NCBI GenBank assembly: GCA_905182855.1
Contig: CAJJDA010000009.1
Span: 315,309 to 379,308, forward strand
Direction: 5' to 3'
DNA length: 64,000 bases
Source of the DNA: a gamma proteobacterium HTCC2207
Lineage (GTDB): Bacteria; Pseudomonadota; Gammaproteobacteria; Pseudomonadales; Porticoccaceae
Part shown: one piece after another, positions 16,573 to 26,763 of the stretch
How the letters are laid out: every line of letters begins with the position of its first letter
Numbering within the stretch: the stretch's first letter is position 1
Made by a program: the position numbers and the translations under genes
Notes under the pieces: generated by a model
Databases searched by the model: none
Told to the model about the DNA's origin: nothing
Seen by the model: only the letters and a program-made list of their open reading frames with translations

Positions 16573-18012
16573 TTACTCTAGGGAAAATTCCACTCTAATC
16601 TCTGCAGCCCAAGCCTGTAAAGCAACTAATACCCTCCGTTTCTCCTCTGAGAGGGCGGTGTCGCTTAATAATAGGGTAATCTCAGCCTCCTGCTGTTGCA
16701 GAGTAAGATAACCCGAGGTGGGGTCACTAAGCCGCCATTTACAACTTTCCTGCCAATTACCTTGCTCGTTGGCAGACAGTGACCCCGCAAAATACCGGGC
16801 GCGATAGCTAAACAGTAGTTCGTTATAGCGCTTATCTGAGAAATGAAATTGCTGTTCGCTAAAGTCTTGCAGACCTGCGCTGCGAACCTCGGCTAACAGG
16901 CGCTTGTCGCCGTCAGGCAAAAAGCCTTGATACAGCTGCTGTTCGGCTTCCGCTTTGGGCGCAAATGAGGGTGCCTCAAATACCTGTTGTAATTTGACTT
17001 GCAGACCAACCTGACTAAGCCGCTGCCAATGTTGTTCGCAGCGTGCCATGTTAATAGCCAACCGTTCAGCGGTCCCTGCATCGATTAATTTTGGTGTGGT
17101 TACAATGGGTGCCTTGTTAAGATGAATGACCTTGAGCGGGATACGCTCAACGCCCAGAGGCAAGTCTGCCACCGAAGTGAATACTCGATGCTGAATTTCT
17201 TCCGCGTCCAAACTAATTAATAGCTCCGGATCGGCAGATAAATCAAAACAGATCACGCCATTACTATTGCTCGGGTGTTTCGCTAATGGCATCATTACTG
17301 CGCCGTACATATTGGCTTTATCGAGCATACCAGAAATATGGAAAAACGGTTTACGAGCCTCCAAATTTAGTATTTCAGCAACGGCTTTCTTGCCACGATT
17401 ACTCACCACATATTCAAACAGCCGCGGCTGTTTTTCCTTAACCAATTTCGCCAAGGCGATGGTGGCGGTGACGTCAGACAGCGCATCATGGGCAGCCTCA
17501 TGGGATAAGCCATTGGCCGCGGTGAGATGCTCTAGCTTAAAACTGGGCCGCCCAGATTCATGATCTGGCCATTCTATACCTTCGGGCCGCAGCGCTCGGG
17601 TAAGGCGCATCATATCGATAATATCCCAGCGCGAGTTACCGTTTGCCCACTCTCTCTGGTACGGATCATAAAAGTTTCGATAAAGGGTATATCTTGTTAC
17701 TTCGTCATCAAAACGAATACTATTGTAGCCAACTCCACAGGTACCGGGAACAGAAAGTTCGTGGTGGATAGCTGCAATAAATTCGGGCTCTGGTAATCCC
17801 TGTTCCTGAGCATGCTGAGGCGTAATACCGGTAATCAGGCAGGCCTGAGGTGACGGCAACAAATCCCTCTGCGGCTGACAATAAAGTACTAGGGGGTCGC
17901 CAATTATATTGAGGTTTTCATCCGTGCGCAGACCTGCAAACTGCGAGGGACGATCCTTAGACGGGTCAACGCCAAAGGTTTCATAGTCGTGCCAATAAAA
18001 TGTCATACTCAC
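16573..18012 (-). CDS. sbcB: Exodeoxyribonuclease I
   Basis: 479 residues, close to E. coli ExoI (475). The DEDDh exonuclease begins with FYWHDYETFG, giving the first metal-binding aspartate and glutamate at about D9 and E11. GYNSIRFDDEVTRY carries the second motif and SHEAAHDALSDVTATIALAK the third, with the catalytic histidine and aspartate. ExoI degrades single-stranded DNA 3' to 5' in recombination and mismatch repair. A GTG start is favoured by AGGG seven bases upstream; an internal ATG two codons later is possible. It is followed by pyrB on the same strand after a 51-base gap and preceded by the ompA-type terminator. Confidence 0.95.
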   Translation of the reverse strand: MSMTFYWHDYETFGVDPSKDRPSQFAGLRTDENLNIIGDPLVLYCQPQRDLLPSPQACLITGITPQHAQEQGLPEPEFIAAIHHELSVPGTCGVGYNSIRFDDEVTRYTLYRNFYDPYQREWANGNSRWDIIDMMRLTRALRPEGIEWPDHESGRPSFKLEHLTAANGLSHEAAHDALSDVTATIALAKLVKEKQPRLFEYVVSNRGKKAVAEILNLEARKPFFHISGMLDKANMYGAVMMPLAKHPSNSNGVICFDLSADPELLISLDAEEIQHRVFTSVADLPLGVERIPLKVIHLNKAPIVTTPKLIDAGTAERLAINMARCEQHWQRLSQVGLQVKLQQVFEAPSFAPKAEAEQQLYQGFLPDGDKRLLAEVRSAGLQDFSEQQFHFSDKRYNELLFSYRARYFAGSLSANEQGNWQESCKWRLSDPTSGYLTLQQQEAEITLLLSDTALSEEKRRVLVALQAWAAEIRVEFSLE

Positions 18013-18054
18013 AGTACTACCCTCATGCTGGCTTTCGGGTCCTTATTATAAGCG

Positions 18055-18086
18055 AAAAAAAAACGGCGCCAACAGGCACCGTTTTT
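18055..18086 (-). terminator. Rho-independent terminator after the OmpA-family gene
   Basis: On the minus strand AAACGGTGCC pairs with GGCGCCGTTT around a short loop (one internal mismatch) and is followed by nine T residues. It sits about 60 bases past the OmpA-family stop codon and just upstream of sbcB, isolating the two genes. Confidence 0.85.
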
Positions 18087-18148
18087 CACTTTCCAATAAC
18101 ACAAGTTATCTAGCCTGAATAACAACCTACAGCGCTACAGAACAAGAC

Positions 18149-19084
18149 TTAATCTAAAAACACCTCGGAATAAGTCATCTCCCCGACGACACGACGATTA
18201 CGTTGACGACCTTCACGTGTACCATTACTGTCCATCGGTCGAGTTTCGCCATAACCCTGCGCCGATATACGCTCACTAGCAATACCATGGTCAGCAGAAA
18301 GCTTAGCTTTAACCGCTTTGGCACGGCGCTCAGACAGGCCAAGATTGTAGCTGTCAGAACCCGTACTATCCGTGTGGCCTTGCAGAACAAGGTCAATATC
18401 TTCGTGTGCTCTCATCGCAGAGGCAATGGTTTCTAGCTCTTCACCATAGACGGCGAGTACGACGTCTTTATTAAATTCAAACTTAACATCCAGCCTGATA
18501 ATGATAGTGCGGTCCTTAGTCGGTTCAACAACTACTGGATCAGGTGTAATGACCACTGGAGCAGGCGCTGCTTTTTTACCAAACACCCGATTCAGAGATA
18601 GCTGCACACCAACCTCTCCCTCTTGATCACTCTCAAACATTCCGCGCACATCAGCTCGGAACTGGTAGTTTTGATTGACCATAGTTCCAACGCCCAATCC
18701 GACTGCAACCCTCCCATAAGAGGATCTATGTCCAACACTCAAATTATTGCCTGTTTTCCAGTCATAGACGTTTGCAGCCAGCAGACCATAGGGCCTCCAA
18801 CTATCAGATGCCGCACCGAACCAAAGAATCCCGGCCATTGAAGCGACCTTTAAATCATCGTGTCCCACTCCTTCTGCATAACCAAGATCTAGTGCTATGT
18901 TATCTGTGATATATCGGCCAACCTGAATGCCAACCTGAGACCCCTCAACATCGCCCTGTCTAACGGCATCGGTATCCAAAATATAATGCCCCACCGTCGC
19001 CCCCAGATACCAGCTGTCTGAAGCCATAGCCGTTCCGGACAAAGTGATAAGTAGCGCGCAAATCGCGGCCTGAATAGTTTTCAT
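18149..19084 (-). CDS. OmpA/OprF-like outer-membrane protein
   Basis: 311 residues from the ATG at 19084, which has AGGGA eight bases upstream; ATGs four and twelve codons earlier are weaker. A clean signal peptide (MKTIQAAICALLITLSGTAMAS) precedes an N-terminal eight-strand-barrel-like region (about 22-175), a Pro/Val-rich linker, and a C-terminal OmpA peptidoglycan-binding domain with QGHTDSTGSDSYNLGLSERRAKAV and GYGETRPMDSNGTREGRQRNRRV. By family it links the outer membrane to murein and may act as a slow porin. It has its own terminator, so it is probably monocistronic and well expressed. I cannot decide between an ompA or oprF name. Confidence 0.9.
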   Translation of the reverse strand: MKTIQAAICALLITLSGTAMASDSWYLGATVGHYILDTDAVRQGDVEGSQVGIQVGRYITDNIALDLGYAEGVGHDDLKVASMAGILWFGAASDSWRPYGLLAANVYDWKTGNNLSVGHRSSYGRVAVGLGVGTMVNQNYQFRADVRGMFESDQEGEVGVQLSLNRVFGKKAAPAPVVITPDPVVVEPTKDRTIIIRLDVKFEFNKDVVLAVYGEELETIASAMRAHEDIDLVLQGHTDSTGSDSYNLGLSERRAKAVKAKLSADHGIASERISAQGYGETRPMDSNGTREGRQRNRRVVGEMTYSEVFLD

Positions 19085-19227
19085 AATGTCCATCCCTGAA
19101 TTTAATTTATGCCCCAAAGGGCAGTTTGACTCATCAATCTAAGTCAATGTGAGTCTAGGCAATAAAATGACGTACTTCAAGTCAACGGCCCTAATAACTA
19201 TAACTATAACTCTGAGAATCTGACGTA

Positions 19228-20748
19228 CTATTCACTTAATGTAAGCCCATGCTGCTCAATCTTTGCTTGCCATATAGCGGGACCAATTCGGTGCACCGAC
19301 TCGCCATGAGTATCTACCGCAACCGTGACAGGCATATCCTTGACTTCAAATTCATAAATGGCCTCCATCCCCAGCTCGGGAAAGGCGATAACGTCGGCTT
19401 TGACAATCGCTTTTGATACTAGGTAGGCGGCACCACCAACAGCAATGAGGTATACGGCTTGGTTATCTCTGATCGCATCAATACCCACCTGTCCCCGCTC
19501 AGCCTTACCAATCATACCCATCAATCCGGTCTCCTCGAGCAGGGTTCGAGTAAACTTGTCCATACGTGTGGCTGTCGTCGGGCCCGCGGGACCAACAGCC
19601 TCATCGCCAATCGGATCAACTGGTCCCACATAATAAATAAACCGCCCTCTTAGATCGACGGGTAATTGCTGACCGCTGGCCAAAATATCAGTCATTTTTT
19701 TATGTGCCGCATCACGACCAGTTAACATCTTGCCAGAAAGTAGTAACGTATCACCCGGCTTCCATTGCTCGATATCGCGCTGCGTGACCTTATCCAGATT
19801 AACCCGTCGCACCGACTCGTCCTGCTCCCAAGTTATGTCGGGCCAGTCTTCTAGATTTGGGGGATCAAGCTTCGCGGGGCCTGATCCATCCAGCTCAAAA
19901 TGGGCATGGCGGGTGGCTGCACAGTTGGGAATAATGGCCACGGCTTTATTGGCCGCATGGGAGGGATAATCTTTGATTTTAATATCCAGCACAGTCGTTA
20001 AACCGCCGAGTCCCTGGGCTCCGATTCCCAGTGCATTGACCTTATCAAAGAGCTCCAGCCGCAACTCTTCATTGCGATTTTCCGCTCCCTTGGCCTGTAA
20101 ATCTTGGATATCAATATGCTCTAGTAGCGCTTCTTTCGCCATGAGCATGGCTTTTTCTGCCGTGCCGCCAATGCCGATACCCAAAATGCCCGGCGGGCAC
20201 CAACCCGCACCCATGGTGGGCACCATTTTAAGTACCCATTCCACTACAGAATCTGAAGGATTGAGCATGGCAAATTTTGATTTAGCTTCCGATCCCCCAC
20301 CCTTGGCTGCAACATCAATGGACACTTTATCGCCAGGGACTATTTCATAATGAATAACGGCTGGAGTATTGTCTCCCGTGTTATTTCTCGCCCCGTCTGG
20401 GTCTGCCAAAATCGATGCCCGTAATATATTATCGGGCAAACCATAGGCCTCACGTACGCCCTGATTAATCATATCCGTTAAACTCATTTGCGCATCCCAC
20501 TGCACCTGCATACCCACTTTTACAAAAACCGTGACGATACCAGTGTCCTGACAAATGGGTCGATGCCCCATCGCACACATGCGCGAATTAATTAAAATTT
20601 GCGCCATCGCATCTTTGGCTGATTTCGATTCTTCGCGATCATAGGCATCTTTGACCGCTTTAATAAAATCGGCGGGATGGTAGTAAGAAATATATTGCAA
20701 CGCATCTGCAACACTTTGAATGACATCTTGTTGGCGGATAATAGTCAT
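19228..20748 (-). CDS. fumA: Fumarate hydratase, class I (iron-sulfur)
   Basis: 506 residues. This class interconverts fumarate and malate in the citric acid cycle with an oxygen-sensitive [4Fe-4S] cluster. Cluster cysteines are visible at C66 (RPICQDTG), C184 (MGAGWCPPG) and C276 (IIPNCAATRH), with the same spacing as in E. coli FumA. The C-terminal half carries the beta-domain signature GDTLLLSGKMLTGRDAAHKKM and YYVGPVDPIGDEAVGPAGPTTATRMDKF, so both domains are fused in one chain as in FumA/B. The gene follows a coiled-coil membrane protein gene by 18 bases on the same strand. The symbol fumA is used for the class; fumB would fit equally. Confidence 0.94.
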   Translation of the reverse strand: MTIIRQQDVIQSVADALQYISYYHPADFIKAVKDAYDREESKSAKDAMAQILINSRMCAMGHRPICQDTGIVTVFVKVGMQVQWDAQMSLTDMINQGVREAYGLPDNILRASILADPDGARNNTGDNTPAVIHYEIVPGDKVSIDVAAKGGGSEAKSKFAMLNPSDSVVEWVLKMVPTMGAGWCPPGILGIGIGGTAEKAMLMAKEALLEHIDIQDLQAKGAENRNEELRLELFDKVNALGIGAQGLGGLTTVLDIKIKDYPSHAANKAVAIIPNCAATRHAHFELDGSGPAKLDPPNLEDWPDITWEQDESVRRVNLDKVTQRDIEQWKPGDTLLLSGKMLTGRDAAHKKMTDILASGQQLPVDLRGRFIYYVGPVDPIGDEAVGPAGPTTATRMDKFTRTLLEETGLMGMIGKAERGQVGIDAIRDNQAVYLIAVGGAAYLVSKAIVKADVIAFPELGMEAIYEFEVKDMPVTVAVDTHGESVHRIGPAIWQAKIEQHGLTLSE

Positions 20749-20766
20749 GTATCAACAGGGCTCCAT

Positions 20767-21501
20767 TTAGTTAGACGGGCGTGCATTAGAACCAGAAATG
20801 GGGCTATAGTCCTGCTCTAATGCGTATATTTTCTGATTAATCTGACGACGAAAGGCCTCCATAGACTCAACAGCTTCAGCATTATTTTTTATCTGCGCCT
20901 CAGTTGTCGCCAGCGACTTTTGAATGCTGTTGAGGCCATCGGCATACGTTCGCAGATGCTCATTGGCCGCGTCGAGATCGGCACTGAATCCCAAATAGCT
21001 TTCGCCGAGGCTGTCGATAATTTTACTGTCTTTTTTAACTGCCGCTTTTAATGGTATTAACTGACTGGATAAGAACGCGACATCTGCGCGGTTTTTATCA
21101 ATTTTGCCTTTGTTAATATCATTGGTTACGCCCCAAAGCTTTTTAATTTCACTCCAGTGCTTTGCTAAATCATCGCCCTGACGACTAATTTTGATCTGTA
21201 ATGCGGCACCAGACTGAGTGACAGATTCATCAGTGCTACTGAGACGTGACTCCAACGCATCAAAGCGTTGTAGCAAAGACTGATGTTTGCCGACCAGATG
21301 TTGATATTCTAACCACGCTAATCCGGCGGCTCCGATAAGACCCAGTAATGCTAGCCAAATCAGAAACTTCCAACCGCCTGACAGACCTGAGGTAGTATCT
21401 TTTACTCGATCAGACTTTCGAGCTGATGCAGGCCCCGAATTGGGTCGACCAATCATATCCTCACGTTCTGCAACAATGGGATTTATAGGTTTATTCGCCA
21501 T
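20767..21501 (-). CDS. Membrane-anchored coiled-coil protein of unknown function
   Basis: 244 residues that I do not recognise. A polar, basic N-terminal tail of about 42 residues leads to one hydrophobic segment (WKFLIWLALLGLIGAAGLAWL, about 44-64). The rest is charged with heptad-like spacing of hydrophobic residues (HLVGKHQSLLQRFDALESRL; LNSIQKSLATTEAQI; AFRRQINQKIYALEQ), which predicts a long coiled coil. The layout is that of a bitopic protein with its coiled coil in the periplasm, as in HemX-like or divisome accessory proteins, but no specific family is claimed. It lies 18 bases upstream of the fumarase gene, so the two probably form an operon. Confidence 0.7.
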   Translation of the reverse strand: MANKPINPIVAEREDMIGRPNSGPASARKSDRVKDTTSGLSGGWKFLIWLALLGLIGAAGLAWLEYQHLVGKHQSLLQRFDALESRLSSTDESVTQSGAALQIKISRQGDDLAKHWSEIKKLWGVTNDINKGKIDKNRADVAFLSSQLIPLKAAVKKDSKIIDSLGESYLGFSADLDAANEHLRTYADGLNSIQKSLATTEAQIKNNAEAVESMEAFRRQINQKIYALEQDYSPISGSNARPSN

Positions 21502-21600
21502 AGTGTTTTGTCTCTTTCACTTCTATCAGGTCTCGATTAGAGGTCATTCAAGAGCCTCTTAGGAGATATAGATTATACCCAGTTAGAAAGCAACAGGCAT

Positions 21601-21635
21601 AAAAAAACCGACACCCTACTGCTGCGCCGGTTTTT
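21601..21635 (-). terminator. Rho-independent terminator after the PuuD-like gene
   Basis: On the minus strand AAAAACCGGCG pairs imperfectly with TGTCGGTTTTTT around a loop of about ten bases, and the T-tract has seven residues. It starts 18 bases after the stop codon of the PuuD-like gene and shields the next operon. Confidence 0.75.
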
Positions 21636-21652
21636 CTAGCTGAACAGCAGCC

Positions 21653-22291
21653 TTAGAGCAGGTTGAGCGCCGCGATCATTACTGCAGTCAACACCAAGCT
21701 AGAACCAATCACACCATTGACGGTAGTCATTGGACCCTGCTTACCTTTCAGACCATTAATTTCTAGAGCCAGAACAATTACCAATGCAACCGTTAACCCG
21801 GTACCACCAACCACTGAGCCATAGCCATATCCTGGGTAATGGGGTCCAGCAAGCATACCAAATGCCATAGGTGCAGAAAACAAGGTGTTGGTTCGCGATG
21901 CCAGCAGTGCCTTAGCGCCGGCTGCAGCCTTATCACCACCCTCAACAATACCGAGAGCAATTTTCTGAGCGGGCCAGATAATCATCCACACATTAGCTGC
22001 CATCAGGGTACCCATGGTGGCACCAACAATGATGTAGTTGTTCAGCTGGCCATTACCATGAACCATTCCCAACAGTATGACACCCGTGATGAATGTGAAC
22101 ATGGCTCCCCAACGGAACCACCAAAGCGCGCTGGGTGCCAATTTAGCTTTGGCATCGGCGAGACCTTCAGGTGAAGCTGATTTAAAGTAGCCGCCTTGAA
22201 TGAAATTAAAGTAGTAAAGCATGCCGATCCAGGTTATCCCGAACAGTAAGTGGCCCCAACGGACTAATAAATTGATAAATTCAGCGGTCAT
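21653..22291 (-). CDS. PuuD-like (urate hydroxylase N-terminal domain) membrane protein
   Basis: 212 residues with six or so hydrophobic segments. The N-terminus, RWGHLLFGITWIGMLYYFNFIQGGYF, matches the membrane domain of PuuD-type urate hydroxylases (Urate_ox_N), in which WxH and WIG are conserved; later VWMIIWPAQKIALG is also characteristic. In PuuD this domain is fused to a cytochrome c domain that is required for urate oxidation; here the chain ends after the membrane part and no CXXCH is present. It may be a stand-alone relative with another redox or structural role. The start has AGGAG seven bases upstream. No purine catabolism gene is nearby, which argues against urate oxidation. Confidence 0.72.
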   Translation of the reverse strand: MTAEFINLLVRWGHLLFGITWIGMLYYFNFIQGGYFKSASPEGLADAKAKLAPSALWWFRWGAMFTFITGVILLGMVHGNGQLNNYIIVGATMGTLMAANVWMIIWPAQKIALGIVEGGDKAAAGAKALLASRTNTLFSAPMAFGMLAGPHYPGYGYGSVVGGTGLTVALVIVLALEINGLKGKQGPMTTVNGVIGSSLVLTAVMIAALNLL

Positions 22292-22420
22292 AACATGACT
22301 CCTTTTAGAATATTTGCCCTGATGGGACGAAGGTTTTTACACTCCTCAATTGTTCGGCATAGGCCCTTAAATAGCAACAACGGAAGAGGCCGAAAAGCCT
22401 GTTTTTGGATCTAAAAGGCA

Positions 22421-22456
22421 AAAAAAAGCCCCGTATTAACCAATACAGGGCTTTTT
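22421..22456 (-). terminator. Rho-independent terminator after groL
   Basis: A near-perfect hairpin: AAAAAGCCC(t)GTATT pairs with AATAC(g)GGGCTTTTTTT around a four-base loop, followed by a T-tract on the minus strand. It starts 15 bases after the groL stop codon. Confidence 0.9.
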
Positions 22457-22471
22457 CGTAACAGGGACTGC

Positions 22472-24127
<1,656 letters not shown>

Positions 24128-24155
24128 TCATTTCCTTCCAAATTCTTTTCAAAAA

Positions 24156-24449
24156 TTAAGCTTCGAGTACGGCTTTAATGTCACTCTCACTGAGAATAAT
24201 TAACTCTTCACCGTCGATGTCGATCTTGTCATTGCCGGCATACTGACCGAATACAACCGTATCTCCAACCTTCACGTCAACCGGACGAATTTCGCCACTG
24301 TCGAGAATGCGGCCGCTGCCTACAGCGATAACCTCACCCTGATTCGGTTTTTCTTGGGCTGAGCCAGGTAGTAAAATCCCGCCAGCGGTAGTCTGCTCTT
24401 CTTCTTCGCGACGAACGATAACTCGATCGTGTAATGGGCGAACTTTCAT
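24156..24449 (-). CDS. groS: Co-chaperonin GroES
   Basis: 97 residues. The heptameric lid of GroEL. The sequence [44 protein letters not shown] contains the mobile loop ([16 protein letters not shown]) and the roof region; the C-terminus [18 protein letters not shown] is typical. It lies 31 bases before groL. The upstream region holds a promoter with a TTGAAA -35 and AATATA -10. Confidence 0.98.
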   Translation of the reverse strand: MKVRPLHDRVIVRREEEEQTTAGGILLPGSAQEKPNQGEVIAVGSGRILDSGEIRPVDVKVGDTVVFGQYAGNDKIDIDGEELIILSESDIKAVLEA

Positions 24450-24517
24450 ATTGTGTCTCTCCAGTTAATGGGTCTTCAATAGTCACTTGCGAGCTATAGT
24501 TTTTCGCAATTGGGACA

Positions 24518-24546
24518 TATATTGTACCTAAAGGTTTCTTTTTCAA
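24518..24546 (-). promoter_or_regulatory. groSL promoter
   Basis: On the minus strand TTGAAA (24541-24546) and AATATA (24518-24523) are separated by exactly 17 bases, a good sigma-70 match. The -35 is part of CTTGAAA, which is also the sigma-32 consensus -35, but I see no CCCCAT-like -10 at the right distance, so heat-shock control is possible but not demonstrated. It lies about 70 bases before groS. Confidence 0.6.
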
Positions 24547-24584
24547 GGGTCAGTGCAAAATATAAGATAATTATATTTTACTGA

Positions 24585-25034
24585 CTACCGGTTTTTTTCG
24601 TCCCAGGCCTCACCTTCAATAACATCCGCATCCTGAGTACCCTGACGAGTGTTGAACCCGCCAGCTTGAGCGTCAGCCGGCGCGACCACCATCTTACTCA
24701 GCAAACGCCCCACAAACACAGCCCTGATGGGCGGAATCAAGCCGGCAAATCCAATCGCATCAGTAAGAAAGCCCGGGGTCAGTAAAAGCGCACCAGAGAC
24801 CGCTAAAATAATCCCCTCAACAATTTCTTGCGCGGGCAACTGTCCCTCGGCGAGTTTGCTCTGACCACGCCACAATGTCTCAAAGCCCTGCTCGCGGAGT
24901 AGTTTGGCACCAGCAACAGCAGTCAGTAAGACCAAACCAATGGTGGCCATCGCACCTATTTGGCCACCCACAGTAATCAAAAGCCACATCTCGACCACTG
25001 GCATCACAATAAATAGTAACAGTAGAACCCGCAT
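24585..25034 (-). CDS. fxsA: FxsA family membrane protein
   Basis: 149 residues. FxsA is a small inner-membrane protein; in E. coli its overproduction relieves F-plasmid exclusion of phage T7, its native role is unknown. The N-terminal half has hydrophobic segments (LLLLFIVMPVVEMWLLI, IGAMATIGLVLLTAVAGAKLL), then the family signature EQGFETLWRGQSKLAEGQLPAQEIVEGIILAVSGALLLTPGFLTDAIGF. The C-terminus is polar. As in E. coli it stands next to groSL, but here it is upstream of the promoter on the same strand and ends 38 bases before the -35. Confidence 0.92.
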   Translation of the reverse strand: MRVLLLLFIVMPVVEMWLLITVGGQIGAMATIGLVLLTAVAGAKLLREQGFETLWRGQSKLAEGQLPAQEIVEGIILAVSGALLLTPGFLTDAIGFAGLIPPIRAVFVGRLLSKMVVAPADAQAGGFNTRQGTQDADVIEGEAWDEKNR

Positions 25035-25118
25035 TGGTACTTCCTCATAATTCCAGTTTGCAGTAATGGGGTAGTTTCCACTATTTCAACATCTAGTGGA
25101 ATAGCGTAGGCTTTGCCA

Positions 25119-25502
25119 ATGAACGAGTTTGACCAAAAGCAGAGGATTTATGCGGTCCTAGCCGCCATACCCAAGGGGGTTGTTGTAAGCTATGGCCAGG
25201 TTGCCGAACTGGCGGGCTTACCTAGAGCTGCCCGCCTTGTCGGCAGAACCCTGAGCGCATTGCCTGATGATACTCAACTGCCGTGGCATAGGGTGGTCAA
25301 CGCCTCGGGAAAAATCAGTATGCCCTGTGACAGCCCCGGTGGCATGCAGCAAAAGCATCGTTTAGAGGTAGAGGAAGTGCTGGTGGTCGACGGCCGCATC
25401 AGCCTAAAACAGTTTAGGTGGCAGCCGCTTAGGAACACATGGCATGCGGTCACTGGTTGCCCAACAATGAACTTTTTAAGGAAAATACATGTCATCGCCT
25501 AG
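25119..25502 (+). CDS. Alkyltransferase-like protein (ATL), MGMT fold with Trp at the cysteine site
   Basis: 127 residues from the ATG at 25119; a TTG two codons earlier is less likely. The sequence PKGVVVSYGQVAELAGLPRAARLVGRTLSALP is the DNA-binding part of the O6-methylguanine methyltransferase fold, but the reactive PCHR motif reads PWHR (W56 in place of the acceptor cysteine). By family such proteins bind O6-alkylguanine without removing the alkyl group and recruit nucleotide excision repair. The 3' end overlaps the ampG start by 14 bases in another frame, so translational coupling is likely. The C-terminal 20 residues (HAVTGCPTMNFLRK...) are not obviously part of the fold. Confidence 0.88.
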   Translation: MNEFDQKQRIYAVLAAIPKGVVVSYGQVAELAGLPRAARLVGRTLSALPDDTQLPWHRVVNASGKISMPCDSPGGMQQKHRLEVEEVLVVDGRISLKQFRWQPLRNTWHAVTGCPTMNFLRKIHVIA

Positions 25503-26763
25503 TATCAAAGAAGCGCTATTCAATCGGCGAATGCTGATCTGTATCTTCACGGGCTTCGCGTCGGGTATGCCGCTGTATCTGCTCATATCGCTGGTACCTG
25601 CCTGGTTGCGCACAGAAGGGGTAGGCCTAAAAGAAATTGGCTTTTTCGCGCTTGTGGGCCTGCCCTACACCTGGAAGTTCCTGTGGTCACCGCTACTGGA
25701 TCGCTACCAATTAACATTGTTTTCGTTTCGACCTGGTCTGCGCCGCAGTTGGATGCTCGGGACACAGCTGGCTTTGCTTGCTGCGATCGCTGGGCTGGGC
25801 TTTTTTGACCCTAGCAGTCAGCTCTGGCCTATTGCTTGGCTCTGCCTGTTAATTGCCTTTCTCAGCGCTACCCAAGATATTGTATTGGATGCTTACCGTC
25901 GACAATTACTGTCTGACGAGGAATTGGGAATGGGTAGTTCGATACATGTTAATGCCTATCGTATCGCCGGTTTAGTACCCGGCTCACTGTCACTGATATT
26001 GGCAGATATCCTGCCTTGGCAGACGGTTTTTATTGCCACCTCAGCCTTCATGTTGACGGGAATTGGTCTCACGCTGAGTATTCGCGAACCAGCTCAAGCC
26101 GCACGTCATCCCACTAGCCTTAGGTCGGCAGTGATCGAACCGTTTAACGAATTTTTCTCACGACAGGGCGTTAAGCAAGCGGGGTTGATACTGCTGTTTA
26201 TGCTGCTGTATAAACTCGGTGACAGCATGGCAACGGCGCTGGCTACGCCGTTTTATCTCGATCTGGGTTTTAGTAAAACCCAGATCGGCTTGGTAGCAAA
26301 AAATGCAGCTCTCTGGCCTATGATAGTCGGGGGAATTTTAGGTGGAATTTTGATGATCCGAATAGGGATTAACCGCGCTCTGTGGACATTTGGCCTAGTG
26401 CAGATCGTCTCCATTCTGGGCTTTGCTGTTCTGGCAAGAGTGGGAGAGGGTGTCTGGCTCTTGGCCCTAGCCATCAGCTTTGAGTACCTCGGAGTTGGCT
26501 TGGGTACTGCCGCCTTTGTCGCCTTTATTGCACGCTCTACCCATCCTGCATTTGCGGCAACACAATTCGCTCTGTTTACCGCCCTTACCGCAGTCCCTCG
26601 CACTGTCGCAAGTTCAGCTACCGGTATTATTGTTGAGGGTATGGGCTGGGAAAATTTCTTTTATCTTTGCACGGCACTGGCTATTCCTGGGATGCTGCTG
26701 TTACTCAAAGTCGCCCCATGGAATGGAGACCAATCAGTCCTAGGTAAGACGGTCAGCCGATAA
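25489..26763 (+). CDS. ampG: AmpG-type muropeptide permease (MFS)
   Basis: 424 residues with about 12 hydrophobic segments. The N-terminus GFASGMPLYLLISLVPAWLRTEGVGLKEIGFFALVGLPYTWKFLWSPLLDRY is typical of AmpG, the inner-membrane transporter that brings GlcNAc-anhydroMurNAc peptides back into the cytoplasm for murein recycling. Later TQDIVLDAYRRQLL and the loop around ATPFYLDLGFSKTQIG also match. It is close to ampD and ampE, whose products process or modulate the same cycle. The start overlaps the ATL gene by 14 bases, and its last 11 bases overlap ampE, which runs the other way. Confidence 0.9.
   Translation: MSSPSIKEALFNRRMLICIFTGFASGMPLYLLISLVPAWLRTEGVGLKEIGFFALVGLPYTWKFLWSPLLDRYQLTLFSFRPGLRRSWMLGTQLALLAAIAGLGFFDPSSQLWPIAWLCLLIAFLSATQDIVLDAYRRQLLSDEELGMGSSIHVNAYRIAGLVPGSLSLILADILPWQTVFIATSAFMLTGIGLTLSIREPAQAARHPTSLRSAVIEPFNEFFSRQGVKQAGLILLFMLLYKLGDSMATALATPFYLDLGFSKTQIGLVAKNAALWPMIVGGILGGILMIRIGINRALWTFGLVQIVSILGFAVLARVGEGVWLLALAISFEYLGVGLGTAAFVAFIARSTHPAFAATQFALFTALTAVPRTVASSATGIIVEGMGWENFFYLCTALAIPGMLLLLKVAPWNGDQSVLGKTVSR

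Noticed and set aside
19194-19211. Three copies of ATAACT in tandem between ompA-type and fumarase genes
   Set aside because: Only three short copies in an AT-rich spacer, no hairpin or known site; chance is likely.
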